This document shows, piece by piece, positions 14,337 to 18,475 of a DNA stretch of 18,475 bases. Below the pieces are notes generated by a model, which did not search any database, was not told the origin of the DNA, and saw only the letters and a program-made list of their open reading frames with translations. Within the stretch, counting starts at the first letter, position 1; the number at the start of each line of letters is the position of its first letter. The stretch is taken from assembly GCA_013140465.1 (NCBI GenBank), contig JABFST010000372.1, forward strand, positions 1 through 18,475. The letters run 5' to 3'. This DNA is from Methylococcaceae bacterium. GTDB lineage: Bacteria; Pseudomonadota; Gammaproteobacteria; Methylococcales; Methylomonadaceae. The translations under genes and the position numbers were made by a program.

Positions 14337-16523
14337 TTAGTCCTGGGCAAGACGGAAACCGAGGCTGAAGCTACGCAGGTACGGGGAGTACCCGGAACGG
14401 TTCGCCGAACGCAAGTTGTTCGGTTCGTTGCTCCAAGAACCGCCGCGCACCAACCGCGCGGCGCAGTTTGCAGATTCAAAAGCCGTGCCATCGACGGGGG
14501 CTTGCTGATAATTTTTTTGGTAACAATCTTGCACCCATTCCCACACATTACCATGCACGTTAAATAAACCAAAGGCATTAGCTTTAAAGCTATTCACGGA
14601 CAGGGTCCTTTTAAGATACGCGCCTTTGGGGCTGCCGTTATAGCTATAATTCCCGTCGTAATTGGCTAGGTCTGTGCTGATGTTGTCGCCCCAAGTAAAC
14701 GCACTTGTGCTGCTCGCGCGCGTGGCGTATTCCCATTCCGCCTCGGTAGGCAAGCGATAGTGTTTATGAGTTTGTTCAGACAGCCATTGGGCGTAAGCAG
14801 TGGCATCGTCCCAACTGACGTTAATCACGGGTTGTTTGCCACGTCCCCAGCCGTTGTCATCAGGTAGTTTGCCTTGCACTGTGGCGGCAAACTGGTCATA
14901 TTCTGCAAAAGTGACTTCGTAAGCGCCCATGTTAAACGCGTTAATGTGTACTTTACGGATGGGTTGTTCATCTTCGTTCTCTGCGCTGCCCCTGTTATAG
15001 GTGCCTGCCTTAATGGGCAGCATTTTGGGTTCGTTAATATTGCCCTTTTCCACCTCGGCGACCACGAGGGCTTTATAGGCTTCTAGGTTGCTGGTGGCGG
15101 CGGTTTGCAGGGTGGTGTTTTGTTGTTTAATGGCTATGTTTCCAGTTACGACAAAGGCCACCCCCACAACAATCGCTGCTGCACTAACAATGCGCCGACG
15201 TTTTTGTTGCTGGGCGCGTAACTCAAACACGGCGTTTGCCAAGCTGTCGTGGGTCAGTTCGTAGGCATGACTGCCTAAACGGGCTTCGCGGCGCAACACT
15301 TTTTGGTCCACTAGGGTATCTAATACGGCGGGGCTTAGGCCATAGCTGCGTTCAATCTGGCTCTTGCTTAAGCTTTCGCGTCGGCCTTCGGGGTTTAACA
15401 AGCCTTGCTCGCATAATTGCTGGGCTTTGCGGCGGGTGCGCCAGCCCAAGGCAGTCAAGGCGTTTTGGTAAAAGGTTTTAATCACTAGCGCCATGCCTGC
15501 CCGTCCACCCAAGTAGTTGTCCACATCAACGGTGATGGTTTTTTGCGTGGCTTGGTGGGCTATGACTTGTTGTTCGATATGGCGGCACAGCAATTGCAGT
15601 TGAAATGGCTCGATGTTGTGCGCCGATACCTCGGGTACAGATTCGCCTTGTGTGGGCCCAGACAAATAGTCCAGCATTGCGGTGACGGTGTCGGGTTGTA
15701 TGGCATAGCTGAACGGCATGGACATAAACCAGCGGTCGGTGATGGTGCTGGGTTTGATGATGGCATCGCGTGCGCGTGCCTTGTCCAATTCGGTTAGGCG
15801 CAAGCGTTGCGACAATATGCCGGGCAGTTGTGGCGCGAGTTCTTGCAACGCACCGACAGCATCTTCTCGTAGGCTTATCAGCATCAGGACTTGCGGCGCG
15901 GTGCTAGGCAAGCGTTGTTCACGCACATGCTCGGGTTGTTGCCCCGTAGCTAAATAGCCGAGTTGGCGGCCTAAGTGTAGGCGGTAGTCGGCGTTTTGCA
16001 GGGTGAAGATTTCTTCAAATTGGTCGAGGATAAGCACCGGGGTTAAGAAGCGGTCGCCTTTAGAAAACAAGGCACTGGTAAAGTATTCCCAAAAACTGTC
16101 GCCTACGCCTTCGGTGATGTCTATGGCTTGTTGCTTACAGCATTCGAGTACGGCTTGCTTTAATACGGCGACTAACAAGTCGGTGGCGGTGCCGTTGGTC
16201 ACGCTGGTTAAGGTCGCGGTTAGGCTGGTGTTACTGGGCTGGTCTTTAATGGCGGTGCGCAATTCGTCGATAAACTGGTCTTTGCGTAGGTTAAAGCGTA
16301 GCCGTAGCGGCACATAGCCGTGTGCGCGCAGCAGTGGGAACAGCCCCGCTTGCAACAGCGAGGTTTTGCCTAGCCCCGATTTGGCGTATAGCACCAGCAG
16401 TTTGTTGGCGAGTAGCCGATTGAACACTTCTGCCACTTCGCGTTCACGCCCAAAAAACAGGTGGCTGTCGGTGTCGTCGTCCTGAAAAGACTCGGGGCCA
16501 GGGTAGCGGTATTTGCTAGTCAT
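14337..16523 (-). CDS. nSTAND ATPase with transmembrane segment and FGE domain, DGR target 3
   Basis: A 728-residue signalling ATPase. The N terminus carries a STAND-type NTPase: Walker A AKSGLGKTS (47-55, Ala where the first Gly is usual), Walker B VLILDQFEEIF (163-173), ISLRED sensor region (216-221), then a winged-helix-like part up to YELTHDSLANAVFEL (421-435). KRRRIV precedes one hydrophobic helix (about 444-466). An FGE-sulfatase C-type-lectin domain (500-728) ends in VR3, with the variable stretch SNEPNN, LRSA, NRSGYSPYLRSFS, LGFRLAQD. By the positive-inside rule the ATPase is cytoplasmic and the variable domain external. The ATG overlaps the SIR2/TIR gene by 8 bp, so the two are probably one sensor-effector unit. 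This FGE domain is much more diverged than those of targets 1 and 2. Confidence 0.88.
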   Translation of the reverse strand: MTSKYRYPGPESFQDDDTDSHLFFGREREVAEVFNRLLANKLLVLYAKSGLGKTSLLQAGLFPLLRAHGYVPLRLRFNLRKDQFIDELRTAIKDQPSNTSLTATLTSVTNGTATDLLVAVLKQAVLECCKQQAIDITEGVGDSFWEYFTSALFSKGDRFLTPVLILDQFEEIFTLQNADYRLHLGRQLGYLATGQQPEHVREQRLPSTAPQVLMLISLREDAVGALQELAPQLPGILSQRLRLTELDKARARDAIIKPSTITDRWFMSMPFSYAIQPDTVTAMLDYLSGPTQGESVPEVSAHNIEPFQLQLLCRHIEQQVIAHQATQKTITVDVDNYLGGRAGMALVIKTFYQNALTALGWRTRRKAQQLCEQGLLNPEGRRESLSKSQIERSYGLSPAVLDTLVDQKVLRREARLGSHAYELTHDSLANAVFELRAQQQKRRRIVSAAAIVVGVAFVVTGNIAIKQQNTTLQTAATSNLEAYKALVVAEVEKGNINEPKMLPIKAGTYNRGSAENEDEQPIRKVHINAFNMGAYEVTFAEYDQFAATVQGKLPDDNGWGRGKQPVINVSWDDATAYAQWLSEQTHKHYRLPTEAEWEYATRASSTSAFTWGDNISTDLANYDGNYSYNGSPKGAYLKRTLSVNSFKANAFGLFNVHGNVWEWVQDCYQKNYQQAPVDGTAFESANCAARLVRGGSWSNEPNNLRSANRSGYSPYLRSFSLGFRLAQD
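14344..14467 (-). repeat. DGR variable repeat VR3
   Basis: A 124-bp gapless match to the TR with 15 differences: 14 at TR adenines and one elsewhere (plus-strand C to A at 14453, sense G to T, making RLVRGG instead of RVVRGG). The odd one lies in the GC-rich 5' part outside the adenine core, so it is probably an ordinary mutation outside the converted tract. Confidence 0.95.
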
Positions 16524-17877
16524 GGGCTGTATCCTGTCTGAGTTTACGCTGGGTTTGGTCGTGTTGGATGTGGTCTAGTAACGTGCTTAGGTCGTGCTGG
16601 GTGCGTAAGTCGAAATAATTCAAGTGTGCCAGCGCGCTTAGTTTTTGTTCGCTGGTGCCGCCAAACCAAGCGGGGATGATAAACACATAATCATCATCAA
16701 TCCCTTGCTGGCGTGCCAAGGCGCGCTTGATTTCCCTAATGAAGTAGCTTTCGGCAGGGGCGAGCATATCGGGAGTTTGCAACACCAAGAAATACTGGAT
16801 TTGTTTGTCAATGACGTGCTGGATGCGGTTGTCCCAGACTTCGCCCGCGTGTAAGTTGTCACGGTCGCGCCACACATTCAGCCCTAATTGGCGGAGTTGC
16901 CCAGCGAGTTTGGCGACTTCGGCTTGGTTTTTGGAGCTGTGGCACAAAAACACCAGCGGTGCATCGGGGCTGGGTGAGCTGGGCGGTGAGTCGGGTAGCT
17001 GGTTTTGGGTGTGTTGGTAGCGGCGCAACAAGTCTTGGGCAAATTCGTGCCAAGCGCAGGATTTAAATTCGATGGTGTGGGCGTGGTCGTAGTAGAAGAC
17101 CGTTTGTGGGTGTTCGGGGTGGTTAAAAAATGTGGGGGCTTCTAAGGCCAAAGAGCCTAAGCGGTGTTGTTGCTGTTTTCTTAAAACATGTAACAAAATG
17201 CGCAAATACCAACGCTGAAATCCAAAGCCAATAAACAAAAAGGTGGTGTCTTTATCGCTGAGCAATTGTCCTAGCAAGGGCGGCAATTCGGGTGTGTTGG
17301 CGATGATGTTAGCCAGAAAATCAAGCAAATCGGTTTCTGCCAATATTAAGGAGTCGGTCGCGCTAATGCATCCATAGAGCTTGTACAGCAATGGGGCTTG
17401 TGGGTTGGGCTTACCGTCTAAGGATTTGTTTCCGGATTTAAAATGGTAAAAATCGGTGCGGGCGTGTTTGTCTTTGGTTTGATTAAGCGCGGTCTGCATC
17501 AGGTTGTCTGGGCTAATGCTCAGGCAATAGCTAAACGGCAGTTGTGCCAAGCATTGGTGTAAAGGCGTGGTGTGCTGTTGGTAGGTTTGGTAAAACGCTT
17601 CGGTACTGCATTCCAAATCAATGCGGTCGCCCACCCGATAGGCAAGGTAATTTTGGGCGACATGCGGCAAATCGCGATCATCACACAGTTTGGCATCGGG
17701 TTTTTTTTCGCGTACTTTGGCCGCCAAGTGTTGCGCCAGCAAGGTGGTCAAGGACGCTTCTGGCTGGTCGCCGCTTTGGGCGGGTATGTCTGGGCCTAGC
17801 ATTAACACGCATTTGCCCCGTTCGATATTTTTTAGCAGTTTTTGCCAGTCTAGTTCTTGTAGGTTATGAGTTGTCAT
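16516..17877 (-). CDS. SIR2-like / TIR two-domain protein
   Basis: A 453-residue cytoplasmic protein. Residues 1-290 follow the SIR2-like fold of bacterial conflict proteins: CVLMLGPDIP (23-32) replaces the NAD-binding GAG loop, YCLSISPDNLMQTAL (117-131) corresponds to the T-N-F-D segment, LYKLYG (164-169) to the K-x-H-G motif, and LFIGFGFQRWYL (214-225) to the late Rossmann strand. The catalytic His is Tyr168, so NAD hydrolysis by this domain is doubtful. After a Ser/Pro linker (294-304), residues 306-440 form a TIR domain (LVFLCHSSKNQ, GLNVWRDRDNL, ESYFIREIKRA) with candidate catalytic Glu382. It is first in the operon and overlaps the nSTAND-FGE gene, so the TIR is the likely effector released by that ATPase. 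The start has no strong Shine-Dalgarno. Confidence 0.82.
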   Translation of the reverse strand: MTTHNLQELDWQKLLKNIERGKCVLMLGPDIPAQSGDQPEASLTTLLAQHLAAKVREKKPDAKLCDDRDLPHVAQNYLAYRVGDRIDLECSTEAFYQTYQQHTTPLHQCLAQLPFSYCLSISPDNLMQTALNQTKDKHARTDFYHFKSGNKSLDGKPNPQAPLLYKLYGCISATDSLILAETDLLDFLANIIANTPELPPLLGQLLSDKDTTFLFIGFGFQRWYLRILLHVLRKQQQHRLGSLALEAPTFFNHPEHPQTVFYYDHAHTIEFKSCAWHEFAQDLLRRYQHTQNQLPDSPPSSPSPDAPLVFLCHSSKNQAEVAKLAGQLRQLGLNVWRDRDNLHAGEVWDNRIQHVIDKQIQYFLVLQTPDMLAPAESYFIREIKRALARQQGIDDDYVFIIPAWFGGTSEQKLSALAHLNYFDLRTQHDLSTLLDHIQHDQTQRKLRQDTAHD

Positions 17878-17984
17878 CAGCTGCCCAGTAAGCGTTTTTT
17901 GGCGGCGATTTTACCGCATTATCGGGTAAGGTTTCTGATGAATCGTGGGGGGGTGAGTGTTTTGGGATTTGCATGAGTCATGTG

Positions 17985-18127
17985 TAGACTGGGTTAGCGC
18001 AGATGGTTTAGATACCCCTCTCCCCAGCCCTCTCCCTAAGGAGGGTGTCGTAAAAGGTCGGTTGTTCACCATGTAATGAAGCATAACATTCTGATTTTGT
18101 TGGGTTACGCTTCGCTAACCCAACCTA
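17985..18127. repeat. 143-bp direct repeat, copy 1
   Basis: Runs from TAGACTGGGTTAGCGC to CCCAACCTA and recurs at 18293-18436 with one extra C and one substitution (CCTAAGGAGG against CCTGAGGAGG). It ends with the 9-bp stem GTTGGGTTA / TAACCCAAC around a small GC loop. Confidence 0.9.
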
Positions 18128-18164
18128 CATACAGGCTTTTACGACACCCTCCTAAGGGAGAGGG
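18028..18164. mobile_element. Non-coding element with 28-bp terminal inverted repeats
   Basis: The arm 18028-18055 (CCCTCTCCCTAAGGAGGG, then TGTCGTAAAA) is matched in reverse complement by 18137-18164, with mismatch only at the central TA/AT step. The 81-bp interior has no coding capacity. Size and structure suit a MITE or large REP-type element. Copy 2 keeps its left arm (from about 18337) but not its right arm within the window. Confidence 0.65.
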
Positions 18165-18191
18165 GGTGTTGTAGCTTCTGCAACAGTGGTG

Positions 18192-18222
18192 GACCTGCGA
18201 GGTTTTCAAAACCTCGCAGGTC
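18192..18222. repeat. 31-bp near-perfect palindrome
   Basis: GACCTGCGAGGTTTT and its exact complement are separated by one C, then TTTA. This class of interspersed hairpin is widespread in bacterial intergenic DNA. With the T residues following on the plus strand it could also stop transcription. Confidence 0.7.
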
Positions 18223-18292
18223 TTTATCCTGACGCTCATGAGAAGTTTTTATGGCTTTTAATCCGTAAGGTGTACGTCTGTATGAGTCAGCA

Positions 18293-18436
18293 TAGACTGG
18301 GTTAGCGCAGATGGTTTAGATACCCCCTCTCCCCAGCCCTCTCCCTGAGGAGGGTGTCGTAAAAGGTCGGTTGTTCACCATGTAATGAAGCATAACATTC
18401 TGATTTTGTTGGGTTACGCTTCGCTAACCCAACCTA
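18293..18436. repeat. 144-bp direct repeat, copy 2
   Basis: Second copy of 17985-18127, nearly identical. Similarity stops abruptly after CCCAACCTA, where copy 1 goes on with CATACAGG and its right inverted-repeat arm. Confidence 0.9.
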
Positions 18437-18475
18437 GTGTGCCCGGCATGGGATAAAACTTGTTATCTGAAAGGA
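18437..18475 (+). mobile_element. Possible 5' end of a group II intron, cut by the window edge
   Basis: GTGTGCCCGGCATGGG begins exactly where repeat copy 2 departs from copy 1 and resembles the conserved GUGYGCCC start of group II introns. It lies 3 nt after a 9-bp stem-loop, and some group II introns (class C) prefer to insert just past hairpins. Only 39 nt are visible, so this rests on a short motif plus the sharp boundary. Confidence 0.4.

Larger units (their letters stand above)
17878..18475. other. Gene-free right flank rich in repeats
   Basis: No gene is supported. The 107 bp next to the SIR2/TIR start (17878-17984) should contain the promoter of the DGR operon, but no clear -35/-10 pair stands out. 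The rest holds a direct repeat pair, an inverted repeat, a 31-bp palindrome and a possible intron end, listed separately. Confidence 0.6.

Noticed and set aside
17544..17891. Plus-strand 115-residue open frame within the SIR2/TIR gene
   Set aside because: It is antisense to a clear two-domain gene and shows no domain or start signal of its own.

Overview
The window reads as chromosomal accessory DNA of a gammaproteobacterium with roughly balanced base composition. The abundant short interspersed palindromes, the exopolysaccharide cluster and the diversity-generating retroelement (DGR) serving several conflict-type proteins recall filamentous sulfur bacteria such as Thiothrix or Beggiatoa relatives, or methylotrophic gammaproteobacteria. 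The genus is an inference; no marker gene is present.

Left part (376-7523): a surface-polysaccharide locus. A minus-strand set runs from a hexapeptide acyltransferase (5117-5884) through two family-4 glycosyltransferases (3761-5020, 2541-3764) to a secreted glycoside-hydrolase-like protein (376-2544). The last three are translationally coupled by ATGA overlaps. A Wzx-type flippase (5979-7523) diverges on the plus strand.

Centre and right (8215-17877): a multi-target DGR, all on the minus strand. In order of transcription: a SIR2-like/TIR protein; an nSTAND ATPase with a transmembrane segment and a C-terminal FGE-sulfatase (C-type-lectin fold) domain carrying variable repeat VR3; Avd; the DGR reverse transcriptase; the template repeat TR, which starts at the RT stop codon; a TIR-FGE protein carrying VR2; a beta-class DNA methyltransferase; and a restriction-endonuclease-like protein fused to an FGE domain carrying VR1. 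TR and the VRs are 124 bp each and align without gaps. I count 12, 16 and 14 differences in VR1, VR2 and VR3 at positions that are adenine in the sense-strand TR, and one difference elsewhere (VR3). This is the signature of adenine-directed mutagenic homing. The TR is built from AAC codons in frame with the VRs.

The suggested logic is that one RT/Avd/TR machine rewrites the ligand-binding tip of three receptors wired to three different outputs: a STAND ATPase coupled to SIR2/TIR, a TIR domain, and a nuclease paired with a methyltransferase. The ATPase's variable domain is predicted to lie outside the membrane and the other two in the cytoplasm. DGR-linked TIR/STAND/FGE conflict proteins are known as a class. 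A type II-like restriction enzyme as a DGR target, and three effector classes sharing one TR, are the parts I regard as most likely new.

The locus also records its own history. The VR1 and VR2 cassettes sit in a long duplicated block (7859-8960 and 11143-12108), the VR2 copy carries a 9-codon remnant of the avd start, and the VR1 copy has been hit by a 137-bp MITE-like element whose empty site is preserved in the other copy. All three VRs, but not the TR, are followed by the same small GC-rich hairpin. The right edge (17878-18475) is gene-free and carries two copies of a 143-bp repeat; the second is broken by a sequence resembling the 5' end of a group II intron that runs out of the window.
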